Assembly (NCBI GenBank): GCA_016715195.1
Contig: JADKBB010000016.1
Coordinates: 62,001-126,000 of the forward strand
DNA length: 64,000 bases
Direction of reading: 5' to 3'
Source of the DNA: Candidatus Villigracilis proximus
GTDB taxonomy: Bacteria; Chloroflexota; Anaerolineae; Anaerolineales; Villigracilaceae
A program made the position numbers and the translations under genes. This document shows, one piece after another, positions 1-8,768 of this stretch (position 1 is the first letter of the stretch; every line of letters starts with the position of its first letter). The notes under the pieces were generated by a model. The model saw only the letters and a program-made list of their open reading frames with translations. It searched no databases and had not been told where the DNA came from.

Positions 1-17
1 TGGAACAAATAGGCTTA

Positions 18-87
18 TTGTCCACAGGCAGGGGCAGTTCTCCACAGTTTTGAGTGAGTTATCCACAGTTTGGCGGGCTGTGGGAAT
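18..87. promoter_or_regulatory. Cluster of DnaA-box-like sites (possible oriC fragment)
   Basis: Three nonamers of the form TTNTCCACA lie in the same orientation at 18-26 (TTGTCCACA), 38-46 (TTCTCCACA) and 59-67 (TTATCCACA, the consensus box), spaced 20 and 21 bases apart. A fourth inverted, weaker site (TGTGGGAA) is at 80-87. Regular, helically phased DnaA boxes are typical of bacterial origins and of DnaA-controlled promoters. The region 1-155 contains no gene. dnaA itself is not in the window, so this may be one edge of oriC whose remainder lies upstream. Confidence 0.5.
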
Positions 88-155
88 ATGTTGTCTAAAC
101 AAGACCCCCCAAATATGGGCACTCGGATGAGATATTTCGGATAGTAGAATGCAGA

Positions 156-1235
156 TTATGCCCGAATATTTCTGCCATAGCCAGCCGGAGCGAGGATTTT
201 GCCATTTTCGTAGGCAACTTGTCCACGCAAGACCACTTTACGCACTTTGCCCTTCACCTTCCAACCTTCAAACGGAGTCCAACCGCAGCGTGTGAATTGT
301 TCAGATGCTTTGATCTCATAAGTTGCGTTCTCGTCCACTTCGACCCAGGTTTCAGGCTGATCTGGCAGGTTGAAAATTTTCTTCGGGTTCGTGTACATTT
401 TTTGAATGACATCGTCCAAGGTCAAACGTCGAAGGTCAACAGCGGTTAGTAAGAGAGGAAGAATGGTTTCCAAGCCGGGGAAACCGGGCGGTGGATTGTC
501 TGAGTCTTTTTCTTCCACAGTGTGCGGCGCGTGGTCTGTGGCAAAACAATCGATCACATCCATGTTTTCCCAGAGCGCATCTACATCGCTTTGAGTCGCC
601 AGCCGCGGGCGGACTTCCTTTCTACCCCCACCCAACCCTCCCCCAATCTTGGGGGAGGACAAGGGATCATTAGTCATAAATAAGTGATGTGGGCATACTT
701 CACAAGTCACTTTGATGCCGCGTTCCTTGGCGGCTTTGATCAAAAGCACTTCTTCTTTTAATGAAATGTGCGCGATATGCACGGGACGGTCATAAATGGC
801 CGCGAACAGGATGGCGGCGGCCATGGTTCTGCTTTCACTATGCGCTACGATGGGAAAATTCTTCGGCCAGTTTTGAAAATGCGGCTGCCAGAGAGTCATA
901 TCATCGAGGCGCAGTTCGCCGAAGGTGGAATCGAGATACATTTTCAATCCCGCCGAACGTGACGAAGTTGATGTATTGTTTTGCCAATCGGCATTATCCG
1001 GTCCGGCGCCCACGAACTGTCCGTAGTCACAGTGCGCTTTTTGTTGCGCGGCATTCAGCGCCAGATCAAGCGTCTCAGCATCAAAGATGGGCGGCTTGGT
1101 ATTGGGCATCGCCAGCACAATTGTAATTCCGCCTGCCAATGCAGCAGATGTGCCGGAGTCGTAATCTTCCTTGTGCGTGGCGCCAGGTTCGCGCAAATGG
1201 ACGTGCGGGTCAATTAAGCCAGGGAGTTTAATCAT
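156..1235 (-). CDS. pyrC: Dihydroorotase, CAD-like type
   Basis: This enzyme cyclises carbamoyl-aspartate to dihydroorotate in de novo pyrimidine synthesis, in the cytoplasm. The 359-residue protein shows the metal-binding DPHVHLR motif (H11, H13), the candidate carboxylated lysine K98 (GLKMYL), H132 (VAHSE), the HIAHIS motif near 153-158 and D234 in ATDHAPH. The segments ENM-VIDCFATDHAPHT and PPGFPGLETILPLLLTAV resemble the dihydroorotase domain of animal CAD more than E. coli PyrC. Relative to CAD there is about six extra residues in a Gly-rich loop near 192-206, encoded by a small palindrome (637-658). The gene lies downstream of the permease on the same strand, consistent with pyrimidine metabolism. 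Confidence 0.93.
   Translation of the reverse strand: MIKLPGLIDPHVHLREPGATHKEDYDSGTSAALAGGITIVLAMPNTKPPIFDAETLDLALNAAQQKAHCDYGQFVGAGPDNADWQNNTSTSSRSAGLKMYLDSTFGELRLDDMTLWQPHFQNWPKNFPIVAHSESRTMAAAILFAAIYDRPVHIAHISLKEEVLLIKAAKERGIKVTCEVCPHHLFMTNDPLSSPKIGGGLGGGRKEVRPRLATQSDVDALWENMDVIDCFATDHAPHTVEEKDSDNPPPGFPGLETILPLLLTAVDLRRLTLDDVIQKMYTNPKKIFNLPDQPETWVEVDENATYEIKASEQFTRCGWTPFEGWKVKGKVRKVVLRGQVAYENGKILAPAGYGRNIRA
637..658. repeat. Short palindrome inserted in pyrC
   Basis: CCTCCCCC (637-644) and GGGGGAGG (651-658) form a perfect 8-bp inverted repeat with a 6-base loop. It lies inside pyrC, is read in frame and encodes a Gly-rich loop (residues about 193-200) absent from the CAD-type relatives I can recall. 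It looks like a small palindromic element tolerated in a surface loop. Confidence 0.6.
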
Positions 1236-1263
1236 AGGAAAAGTATACAGGGAAATGGGTCAT

Positions 1264-1307
1264 GTAAACAGGTACACAAGGGTTAAATTTCTTGTGTACC
1301 TGTTTAC
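1264..1307. repeat. 17-bp perfect inverted repeat between permease and pyrC
   Basis: The arms 1264-1280 and 1291-1307 are perfect reverse complements separated by a 10-base AT-rich loop. The element lies in the 81-base gap between the permease stop and the pyrC start, both on the minus strand. No U-run follows it on the minus strand, so a classic terminator is not obvious. It could be an operator, an RNA processing hairpin or a repeat element. Confidence 0.6.
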
Positions 1308-1316
1308 TTATCTACT

Positions 1317-2721
1317 TTATGCCTGATCGCCGCGTACGGCCGGGGTTTTGAAGATCAGGAAGATCAAGTTGACGAAGATGCCGAGGATGGCCGCGAAGAC
1401 AATGGCCGGAATGCCATTTGGAAATAAATACGGAACGTTGAATGGAAATACTCCGCTTGGCAAGGCCAGATTTCCGCCGATGCCGCAGATCAAAATAATG
1501 GCGCCGACCGCGAGTTGTTTCGGATCGAACAGATTAACCTTTTCAGATTGAATGAGCGCCACACCCTGCATACCAATGATGCCAAATAAGTAGATGCCCA
1601 ATCCGCCTTGCACGGCTACCGGCAGCGTGTTGACCAGCGCCACGAGTTTGGCAAAAAAACCGAAGACGATCGCCATTCCGCCCGCGACCATCAGCACAGC
1701 AGTGGAATAATTACGCGTGATCGCCATGAGTGAGTTGTTCTCGCCGTAGTTTGTGCCCGCCGAACCGCCCAGCAACCCGACAATGACATCGTCCGCGCCG
1801 TCTGCGACGAGGTTGAGGCCGATCAATTCCTTGATGTTGTAGGGCTTGCGTCCCATTTCGGCGGCGAGCTCATCAATGTATAAGCTCATTTGATAAAGAT
1901 GCGCCGTGGATTCAGGTACTGTGGCAATGAAGATCAGCGCGATGCTTAATGCCATGCCCCACGCATTCGGATCATTGAAGGCGGGGAAGGTCCAATGCGG
2001 GGCGGCGAACCAGGGAGCCGCGACTACATTTTCAAAATGTACCAATCCAAATGGAATGGCAACCAGATAGCCAAAGACCGCGCCGAGCAAAATTGGCAGC
2101 ATCCCGATCAGGCCTTTGCCTTGCAGATAAACGGAGAACAAGATCGTGGCAATTAAAGGTGATGAAGGCCACCGTCCAGAATTTCCAGGCGATGTCTGCG
2201 CCGACGCCAATGGACATTCCGCCGGCATTATTCAGCGCCGCACCTGCCAGTGCCACACCGATCACCATCGCCATGGAACCTGTCACAATTGGCGGTAGTA
2301 CTTTGTCCAGTGCGGCTTTGCCGATGCGCATGATGAGAAAACCGATGCCGATCTCAAAGACGGCGGTCAGGATGATGCCGACCTGTACGATCTGCACGCC
2401 TTCAGGGCAGTAGACCTGGGTTGGATCATTGAAACAGGCTGGAGCGAAGCGGCTCATCACCGTGATGATGACTGCGATGTAGGAGAAGGATGAGCCGTAA
2501 TACATGGGAATCTTGCGTTTGGAAACCAACAGCGCAATGATCGTGCCAAGCCCTGAAGCAAGCAGGGTGATGCCCACATCAAACTTGGTCAGAATGGCGA
2601 CCAGTACTGTGGCGGGGAACATCGTCAGGAATTGTTGAAAGCCGAGGCTTAACATTGCGCCGAGCGGAGGTGTGTCATCGGGCAGGAAGCCGATGATGGC
2701 GGGTTTTGTGTTTGCAGACAT
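1317..2721 (-). CDS. Uracil/xanthine permease (NCS2), frame broken
   Basis: This is an inner-membrane nucleobase:cation symporter of the NCS2 (UraA/PurP) family. The start chosen is the ATG at 2721 with GGAGAG just upstream. An upstream in-frame methionine at 2784 would fall inside the leader hairpin. The N-terminal half (MSANTKPAII...) and the C-terminal half are in different frames. Removing one base from the AAA run at 2155-2157 restores one protein of about 467 residues across the junction (...FITLIATILF...). The C-terminal half has the family signature with a TNYGENN motif and many membrane spans. Proximity to pyrC favours uracil as substrate, but this is inference. The break is probably a sequencing error. 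Confidence 0.85.
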
Positions 2722-2746
2722 GGTCTCTCCTTGGGTAGGTGGATGT

Positions 2747-2776
2747 AAAAAAAGAGAGCCGCTAAAAGCGACTCTC
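2747..2776 (-). terminator. Terminator-like hairpin in permease leader (attenuator candidate)
   Basis: Read on the minus strand, a 9-bp stem (arms at 2768-2776 and 2754-2762, one mismatched pair, loop of 5) is followed directly by seven U (2747-2753). It ends about 25 bases before the permease start codon. An intrinsic terminator in the 5' leader of a pyrimidine transporter suggests transcription attenuation. I do not see a convincing PyrR-binding sequence or a known riboswitch. The rest of the 2722-3032 gap holds the icd promoter region and no gene. Confidence 0.55.
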
Positions 2777-2988
2777 CAAATCACAAAACAGAAACAATCA
2801 TTTCAGGACAATGGTGCGGGAAAAGGTGTTTGCCTCGAATTTTTTTATACATATTGAGCCGAATTTTACGCCGATTTTAAAGAGTGTCAAGGATGCGGCG
2901 AATTTCAAATTAACAGGATCAGGCTGCGGCGGGGTGCGAAGCGGGATGGGATGATAATCCTCACTGAAAGAAGAAAAAGTCTGCATGT

Positions 2989-2994
2989 TATAAT
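2989..2994 (+). promoter_or_regulatory. Putative -10 box of icd
   Basis: A perfect TATAAT lies 38 bases before the icd start codon. No strong -35 hexamer is seen at the usual spacing, so this is a tentative promoter. Confidence 0.35.
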
Positions 2995-3032
2995 CCAAAA
3001 AACTTTTCACAAATAAACCAAAAGAGGTCAGC

Positions 3033-4434
3033 ATGGCATACACAAATGTTACAGTACCCGTAGATGGGGCGAAGATTACGATCAAAGATGGCAAACTGAA
3101 CGTTCCCAATAACCCGATCATTCCCTATGTGGAAGGTGACGGCACAGGACGTGATATATGGCGCGCTTCAGTGCGTGTGTTTGACGCGGCGATCGAGAAG
3201 GCGTATGGCGGCAAACGCAAGATCCATTGGATGGAAGTGTACGCGGGCGAGAAGCCTTTCAAGATGTTCCAAAGCTGGCTGCCCGATGAAACCGTGGAAG
3301 CCTTCAAGGAATTTTTGGTGGGAATCAAAGGTCCGCTCACCACACCGATCGGCGGCGGCATTCGTTCCTTAAATGTTGCGCTGCGCAAATTGCTCGACTT
3401 GTATGTTTGTCTGCGCCCGGTGCGCTGGTATCAAGGTGTGCCTTCACCCGTGAAACACCCCGAACATGTGGATATGGTCATCTTCCGCGAGAACACTGAA
3501 GATATTTATACCGGTATTGAGTTTGCTTATGGAACGGAAGATAACAAGAAATTCATGAGCATGTTCAAGGAAGCCTTTCCGAAGGAATATGCCAAGATGC
3601 GTTTCCCTGAAACTGCGGGCATTGGCATTAAGCCTGTTTCTGTGGAAGGGACCGAACGGCTTGTGCGCGCGGCCATTACCTGGGCGCTGCTGAACAAACG
3701 CAAGAGCGTGAACTTTGTGCATAAAGGCAATATCATGAAATTCACCGAAGGCGCATTCAAAGATTGGGGTTATGCGCTTGCCAAACGTGAATTCCGCGGA
3801 CAGGTTGTCACCGAACGCGAAACATGGATCCTCGGCAATAAAGAATCCAAACCCGGTTTGACCGTGGAAGAAAATGCCAAGGCCATTGATCCCGGCTTCG
3901 ATATGATGAGCCCTGCCCAACAAAATGATATCAAGGGCGAAGTGGAAGAAGCCCTTGAAATTATGGGATACCCACGGCGACGGCAAATGGAAGAAGATGC
4001 TTTTGATCAAAGATTCGATTGCAGATGTAAGTTTGCAATTCACCCTCATTCGTCCCAAGGATTACGATGTGATCGCCACCTTGAATCTTAATGGCGATTA
4101 TCTCTCCGATGCTTTGGCCGCGCAGGTCGGTGGAATTGGCATTGCTCCGGGTGCGAACATTAACTATGTAACCGGTCACGCCATTTTCGAAGCGACTCAT
4201 GGCACCGCACCAAAATATGCCGACCTTGATAAAGTTAATCCCGGCTCGGTCATTCTTTCGGGTGAGATGATGCTGCGTTATATGGGTTGGGGCGAAGCTG
4301 CTGATCTGATCGTGAAAGGCATGGAAGGTGCAGTCGCGGCCAAGACTGTCACTTATGATTTCGCCCGTTTGATGGACGGCGCGAAAGAGATCAAATGCTC
4401 CGAGTTTGGTGACGCGATCATCAGTCACATGTAA
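3033..4434 (+). CDS. icd: NADP-dependent isocitrate dehydrogenase, frame broken
   Basis: This enzyme oxidatively decarboxylates isocitrate to 2-oxoglutarate in the TCA cycle. Substrate-binding motifs are plain: SLNVALRK, the RPVRWYQG-SPVKHPE segment, RENTEDIYTGIE and LNLNGDYLSDALAAQVGG. HGTAPKY followed by KVNPGS carries the Lys-Tyr pair that marks NADP preference in E. coli Icd. The frame changes at about 3957-3964. Removing one base there joins ...EEALE to IWDTHGDGKW and gives about 466 residues, somewhat longer than the 416 of E. coli because of an insert after the TGIE motif. The total length is 3n+1, as expected for one inserted base. The gene stands alone, followed by a strong terminator. 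Confidence 0.93.
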
Positions 4435-4462
4435 GCTGGACTTTGCTCTTAGTTTGAATTAA

Positions 4463-4499
4463 AAAGTTGGGACCAATTTGGTCCCAACTTTTATTTTTT
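4463..4499 (+). terminator. Intrinsic terminator of icd
   Basis: A 13-bp perfect stem (4463-4475 with 4479-4491) with a 3-base loop is followed by a T-rich run to 4499, 29 bases after the icd stop codon. Confidence 0.85.
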
Positions 4500-4520
4500 G
4501 TGAAGTATCATCGTGAAATT

Positions 4521-4590
4521 GTCCTTCGGCTACGCCGCACGCACTTTGTGCAGCGTAGCTCACACTGTCCCGACGTTTTTCGGGAGGACG
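4521..4590. repeat. Tandem hairpins, dispersed-repeat-like
   Basis: GCTACGC (4529-4535) pairs with GCGTAGC (4553-4559), and TCCCGA (4568-4573) pairs with TCGGGA (4580-4585). GTCCT and AGGAC flank the pair. It lies in the gap before the DUF1304 gene and resembles REP-type sequences. A related GTCGAAGGAC end occurs near 52517. Confidence 0.4.
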
Positions 4591-4617
4591 TGAATCTTTA
4601 TTTATAAGGAGCAAAAA

Positions 4618-4965
4618 ATGAATATCGTTGTAAATGTTATTACAGGTATCGTGGCGCTTTTACATGCTTACTTTCTCATTCTGGAAATGTTTCTGTGGGA
4701 GAAACCCGCCGGACGCAAATCCTTCCGCACTACTGCGGAATTCGCTGCACAGTCCAAAACGCTGGCCGCCAATCAGGGACTGTATAACGGATTCCTCTCG
4801 GCTGGTTTGGTTTGGGGAATTTTCGCCGGTGACGCAGTGAAAATATTCTTTTTAAGTTGTGTGATCGTTGCCGGGATATTTGGCGCGTTCACGGTGGGGA
4901 AAAAGATATTTTATATTCAAGCATTGCCGGCTTTGATCGGGCTTGTGATTCTATTGGTGGCGTAA
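4618..4965 (+). CDS. DUF1304 family membrane protein
   Basis: This is a 115-residue integral membrane protein of the DUF1304 family, whose function is unknown. It has about four hydrophobic spans and the family signature NQGLYNGF in the loop after the first span, preceded by the EMFLW motif. AAGGAG sits upstream of the ATG. The gene is monocistronic, closed by a hairpin terminator. Confidence 0.85.
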   Translation: MNIVVNVITGIVALLHAYFLILEMFLWEKPAGRKSFRTTAEFAAQSKTLAANQGLYNGFLSAGLVWGIFAGDAVKIFFLSCVIVAGIFGAFTVGKKIFYIQALPALIGLVILLVA

Positions 4966-4987
4966 ATTCGTATTTTAGATGGCTGAC

Positions 4988-5018
4988 AAAAAATCGGGAC
5001 ATTGCGTCCCGATTTTTT
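4988..5018 (+). terminator. Intrinsic terminator after DUF1304 gene
   Basis: A 13-bp stem (4988-5000 with 5006-5018) with the loop ATTGC and a 3' T-run. A matching 5' A-run makes it potentially bidirectional. Confidence 0.85.
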
Positions 5019-5149
5019 GATTCTTCGGCTGTTGCGTGACTACGTTCCGCGCAAACCATGACAATCATCACTAACTTAAAAGGCGATAAAGACTACAATA
5101 AATCTCAAATTGATGGATTCACCTTATTCTGCAAGGAGAATAACGGCCA

Positions 5150-6862
5150 ATGGAAGTTTATAACCACGATCTGATCATTTTGGGTACCGGCCTGGCAGGT
5201 TTACGCGCAGCGCTTGAGGCCTCACAACAAAGCAAAGGGGAATTGGACATCGCTTTGGTTTCCAAGTTACAACTAATGCGTGCGCATTCCGTGGCGGCAG
5301 AGGGCGGCACAGCCGCTGTCATGCGTCAGGATATGGGCGATAGTTTCGAACTCCACGCCTGGGATACGGTCAAAGGCTCCGACTTTTTGGCTGACCAGAA
5401 TGTAGTGGATTTCTTTGTGCATGATTCGCCCAAGGAAATTTTGCATCTCGACCACTGGGGCATCCCCTGGTCGCGGACAGAAGACGGGCACATCGCACAG
5501 CGACCGTTTGGCGGGCACACCTATCCCCGGGCAGTTTTCGCCTCTGATAAAACCGGCTTCCTTGAGATGCAAACTTTGTACGACACCTTGATGAAGCACA
5601 CTAAAAAGATCAATCGCTATGACGAAGGTTTCGTCACTTCGATCATTATTGAGAACGGAAGATTTGCCGGCCTGACCATGATCGATATGATCAACGGCCG
5701 TTATGTTTTGATCCGCGGTAAGGCCTTGATCATTGCCACAGGCGGCGCGGGTCAGATCTTTGGTTTCACCACCTATTCAGAAACAGTCACTGGTGATGGC
5801 CTTTCGATGGCGTATCGCGCAGGGCTGGCACTCAAGGATATGGAATTCATTCAATTCCATCCAACGGGATTAATTCCCAGCGGAATCTTAATGACCGAAG
5901 CCTGCCGCGGTGAAGGCGGATATTTGCTCAATAACAAGGGTGAACGCTTCATGGGGAATTATGCTCCGAGCAAATTGGAACTCGCGCCGCGTGATATGGT
6001 CTCCCGTTCAGAGATGACCGAGATCGAAGCAGGCCGCGGCTTCCCCGGACCGAATGGACTGGACTATCTCCATTTGGATCTGCGCCACCTTGGCAGAGAA
6101 AAGATCCTTGAGCGGCTTCCGCTCATTCGTGAAGTGACCATTAAACACATTGGTCTTGACCCGATCGAAAAACCGATTCCGATCCGCGCTGTGGCGCATT
6201 ACACCATGGGCGGCGTACATACAGATATTAAGGGACATACTCCCATTGAAAATGTTTGGGCGGCGGGTGAAGTTGCCTGTGTATCTTTGCATGGCGCAAA
6301 CCGACTCGGTGCAAACTCCACGGCTGAATGTCTCGTTTGGGGACGTGTGGCTGGTGAAGAGGCTGCGAAGTATGCTGCAAATGCTACAGCGGCAGAGTCG
6401 CCGGTTAAGGCCGCTCAGGCTGAATGGTCCAGAATTGAAGCGTTGATCAAATCCACGGGCACCGAAGACCATTACCAGATCCGCGCTGAATTGCGTCATA
6501 CGCTGGATGTTAATATGGGTGTCTTCCGCACTGGCGAACAAATGCAGGCCGGGCTGACCAAGATCCGCGAGTTGAAGGAAAGATATAAGCACATTTCTTT
6601 GAAAGATAAGAGTCTGCGTTACAACACCGATATGGAACGCGCGATCGAAACAGGCTTTATGCTTGATGTGGCTGAAGTTGCGACCCTTGGCGCTTTGACC
6701 CGCACAGAGTCACGCGGCGGACATGCGCGCCGTGATTATCAGGTGCGTGATGATGAAAATTGGTTGAAGCACACGATGGCAACCTTTACACCTGAAGGAC
6801 CAGAACTCGATTATTCCCCCGTTGATATCTCCATGTGGAAGCCGGTGGAGAGAAAGTATTAG
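5150..6862 (+). CDS. frdA: Fumarate reductase/succinate dehydrogenase flavoprotein (Frd-like)
   Basis: This is the FAD-binding catalytic subunit of a complex II enzyme, interconverting fumarate and succinate on the cytoplasmic face. The 570 residues begin with the dinucleotide motif LGTGLAGLRA. Next comes the covalent-FAD histidine H46 in RAHSVAAEGG. Then follow the substrate-site segments QFHPTG, MTEACRGEGG, RDMVSR and HYTMGG, and the LHGANRLGANS motif. LDLRHLG and ERLPLI match E. coli FrdA closely, while the second operon's flavoprotein is SdhA-like. It is the first gene of an A-C-D-B operon; its stop overlaps the Shine-Dalgarno of the next gene. The direction of the reaction cannot be read from sequence. 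Confidence 0.9.
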   Translation: MEVYNHDLIILGTGLAGLRAALEASQQSKGELDIALVSKLQLMRAHSVAAEGGTAAVMRQDMGDSFELHAWDTVKGSDFLADQNVVDFFVHDSPKEILHLDHWGIPWSRTEDGHIAQRPFGGHTYPRAVFASDKTGFLEMQTLYDTLMKHTKKINRYDEGFVTSIIIENGRFAGLTMIDMINGRYVLIRGKALIIATGGAGQIFGFTTYSETVTGDGLSMAYRAGLALKDMEFIQFHPTGLIPSGILMTEACRGEGGYLLNNKGERFMGNYAPSKLELAPRDMVSRSEMTEIEAGRGFPGPNGLDYLHLDLRHLGREKILERLPLIREVTIKHIGLDPIEKPIPIRAVAHYTMGGVHTDIKGHTPIENVWAAGEVACVSLHGANRLGANSTAECLVWGRVAGEEAAKYAANATAAESPVKAAQAEWSRIEALIKSTGTEDHYQIRAELRHTLDVNMGVFRTGEQMQAGLTKIRELKERYKHISLKDKSLRYNTDMERAIETGFMLDVAEVATLGALTRTESRGGHARRDYQVRDDENWLKHTMATFTPEGPELDYSPVDISMWKPVERKY

Positions 6863-6870
6863 GAGTACTT

Positions 6871-7317
6871 ATGAAATCAAATACACCGAAACCAACAGCT
6901 TACAATAATCGCCTTGGCATCAAGGGTTGGGTCTATGCCGGGAAATATACCTTCGAGCGATATTTATATTTGGCGCATCGTCTGACGGGTCTGGGCTTGA
7001 TCGCGTATATGGTTCTGCATATTATTGAAACTGCCAATCGTATGCGCGGCGTGGAAGCCTGGGAAGGGCTGATGGGACTCTTCGCATCATGGCCTTTCAA
7101 GATCATTGAATATCTGCTTTTCGCTGCGGCTGTTTTCCACGCATTGAATGGCGTACGCCTGCTGATGACCGAGTTGGGATTCTTTCTTGGCAAACCCAAG
7201 GAACCGGTTTACCCATATTCATCTTCCATCAAAAGACACCGCCCGTTGACTTATATCATTATGACGCTGGCCGGTTTGATCATCATCCTCGGCGGTTCGA
7301 GTCTATTCTTCCCGTAA
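6871..7317 (+). CDS. Complex II membrane anchor subunit C (cytochrome b type)
   Basis: This is a membrane anchor that carries electrons between the iron-sulfur subunit and quinone. The start is the ATG at 6871, preceded by AGGAG at 6861-6865 overlapping the upstream stop; 148 residues. Three hydrophobic segments are visible, with AHRLTGLGL in the first and FHALNGVRLL in the second. Their histidines are candidate haem b ligands, as in SdhC. It lies between the flavoprotein and a second anchor. Confidence 0.82.
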   Translation: MKSNTPKPTAYNNRLGIKGWVYAGKYTFERYLYLAHRLTGLGLIAYMVLHIIETANRMRGVEAWEGLMGLFASWPFKIIEYLLFAAAVFHALNGVRLLMTELGFFLGKPKEPVYPYSSSIKRHRPLTYIIMTLAGLIIILGGSSLFFP

Positions 7318-7392
7318 ATTAGGTAATTAGATATTAGGTAATTAGGAATTAGGAGTTCCCCAAGACCTATTCCCTAATCACCTGTTTCCTAT
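7318..7392. repeat. Heptamer-like AT-rich repeat in the intercistronic gap
   Basis: The 86-base gap between two anchor genes holds several overlapping copies of ATTAGGTAATTAG-like units. A roughly inverted copy (CCTAATCACCT) follows at about 7374-7384. Such short tandem heptamer-type repeats occur between genes in several filamentous bacteria. The copy may fold into a hairpin between co-transcribed genes. Confidence 0.55.
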
Positions 7393-7403
7393 AAGGAGTT
7401 CTT

Positions 7404-7772
7404 ATGCGCGAAACACGTTTATGGTCATGGCATTTGTTGGTGATTCCGATCATCATTGTTTTGCTTGGTCTGCATTTTGCCGTTATGCATTATGCGCCTG
7501 TCTTTTATGGTGTGAGTGTGGAAGAGGCGCGAAATTTTGAAACAATGATCGAGCGCGGACGCAGCGTGGCTCAACTTGTCCTTTACATTTTATTGCTTGC
7601 GGCGGGTTTGTATCACGGTTTGTATGGACTGCGCGGCATTATCCGCGAGCTGCCGCTTACACCTGCACTCGGCAAGATCGTGGATATTTCGGTTATTGGA
7701 TTTGGCCTGTTCATCTTTGCATTCGGCACCTACGTCACCTGGTGGACGTTTAGTTTTAAGATCGGAGGATAA
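7404..7772 (+). CDS. Complex II membrane anchor subunit D
   Basis: This is a 122-residue, three-span membrane protein: spans near residues 9-29, 54-74 and 89-114. The YHGLYGLRGII motif in the middle matches the (F/Y)H..NG.R haem-binding pattern of SdhD/FrdD anchors. AAGGAG precedes the ATG. Its position between anchor C and the iron-sulfur subunit supports the call. Confidence 0.75.
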   Translation: MRETRLWSWHLLVIPIIIVLLGLHFAVMHYAPVFYGVSVEEARNFETMIERGRSVAQLVLYILLLAAGLYHGLYGLRGIIRELPLTPALGKIVDISVIGFGLFIFAFGTYVTWWTFSFKIGG

Positions 7773-7777
7773 CCTTC

Positions 7778-8611
7778 ATGAGCGATAAAACAACTACTCC
7801 GCGCGAAATTACCTTCCGTGTCCGCCGCTTTAACCCTGATGTGGATTCTGCTCCGCATTGGAGCGAATACCGTTTGAATGTCCACGATGGAATGACCGTG
7901 CTTGAAGCGCTGCACCAGCTCAAAGCAGAGCAGGAACCGACTCTGTCGTGGCGTTCCTCCTGCCGCATGGGAGTCTGCGGTTCGTGCGGTATGTTCATTA
8001 ATGATCTTCCGCAATTGGCCTGCCAGACTCAGGTTTTGCATTTGGGAACGGATGTGGTTTCGATCGCGCCGCTTCCAAATTACGACAATGTCAAAGACCT
8101 CGTGCCCGATCTTGCGCCGTTGATCGAAAAACATGCGGCGATTAAACCCTATATTATTTATCTCGATCAAATTGAAATTGACGAACCGACTGGCGAGTTT
8201 TTACAGACTCCCGATCAGCGTGAAGAATTCAGTCAGTTTACTCACTGCATCAAATGCGGATTGTGCCTCGCGGCCTGCCCGACCGTTGCGACGGATCCGC
8301 TTTTCCTCGGACCTCAGGCGCTGGCTCAGGCCTATCGCTACACTGCCGATAACCGTGACTGTGGCATGAAGGAACGCCTCGAAGCGATCGATATTTTCCA
8401 CGGGCCGTATCAATGTCATCTGGCGGGGGCGTGTTCACAGGCCTGCCCCAAAGGCGTGGACCCTGCCTTCGGCATCCAGTTGCTTAAGCGCTCGCTGGTT
8501 TTGGATAGCATCGGCTTTGGCAAAAAGAAATCATCGGTTGCAAAGGTCATGCCTTTGGCCGATGTGGTCAAGGCGATCGAAGAATTTGCCCCGCCGCCGC
8601 GCACTGTGTAG
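7778..8611 (+). CDS. frdB: Fumarate reductase/succinate dehydrogenase iron-sulfur protein (Frd-like)
   Basis: This subunit passes electrons between flavin and quinone through three clusters. The 277 residues show the [2Fe-2S] motif CRMGVCGSCG with its fourth Cys in LACQ. They also show the [4Fe-4S] motif CIKCGLCLAACP, and later Cys in the CHLAGACSQACPKG region for the [3Fe-4S] centre. CGSCG is the FrdB-type version. The second operon has CGSD instead. The gene starts 5 bases after the anchor D stop and ends the operon. Confidence 0.92.
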   Translation: MSDKTTTPREITFRVRRFNPDVDSAPHWSEYRLNVHDGMTVLEALHQLKAEQEPTLSWRSSCRMGVCGSCGMFINDLPQLACQTQVLHLGTDVVSIAPLPNYDNVKDLVPDLAPLIEKHAAIKPYIIYLDQIEIDEPTGEFLQTPDQREEFSQFTHCIKCGLCLAACPTVATDPLFLGPQALAQAYRYTADNRDCGMKERLEAIDIFHGPYQCHLAGACSQACPKGVDPAFGIQLLKRSLVLDSIGFGKKKSSVAKVMPLADVVKAIEEFAPPPRTV

Positions 8612-8629
8612 GGATACATAAAGTACATG

Positions 8630-8657
8630 AGCCGTATCTTCAAAGATACGGCTTTTT
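8630..8657 (+). terminator. Terminator of the first complex II operon
   Basis: AGCCGTATCTT (8630-8640) pairs with AAGATACGGCT (8643-8653), followed by TTTT. It separates the two complex II operons. Confidence 0.8.
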
Positions 8658-8768
8658 GGTAGTGAAAAGCATAAATTTAACAAAAACTGGCGATTCAACT
8701 GCTACAAGGGTAAAATAGTGCCTTGTGCTTGAAGTTACAATAAAAAATATTTCACCGAGGAGATTTCA

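Noticed and set aside
2798..3121. Reverse-strand open frame of 107 residues between the permease and icd
   Set aside because: It overlaps the icd promoter and start, has no ribosome site and no recognisable domain.
3444..4058. Long reverse-strand open frame opposite icd
   Set aside because: It is antisense to a clearly conserved enzyme, has no recognisable domain, and arises from the codon bias of icd.
1317..4434. Permease and icd as true pseudogenes
   Set aside because: Each is repaired by one base and all motifs are intact on both sides of the break. The same pattern recurs across the window, so sequence error is more likely.
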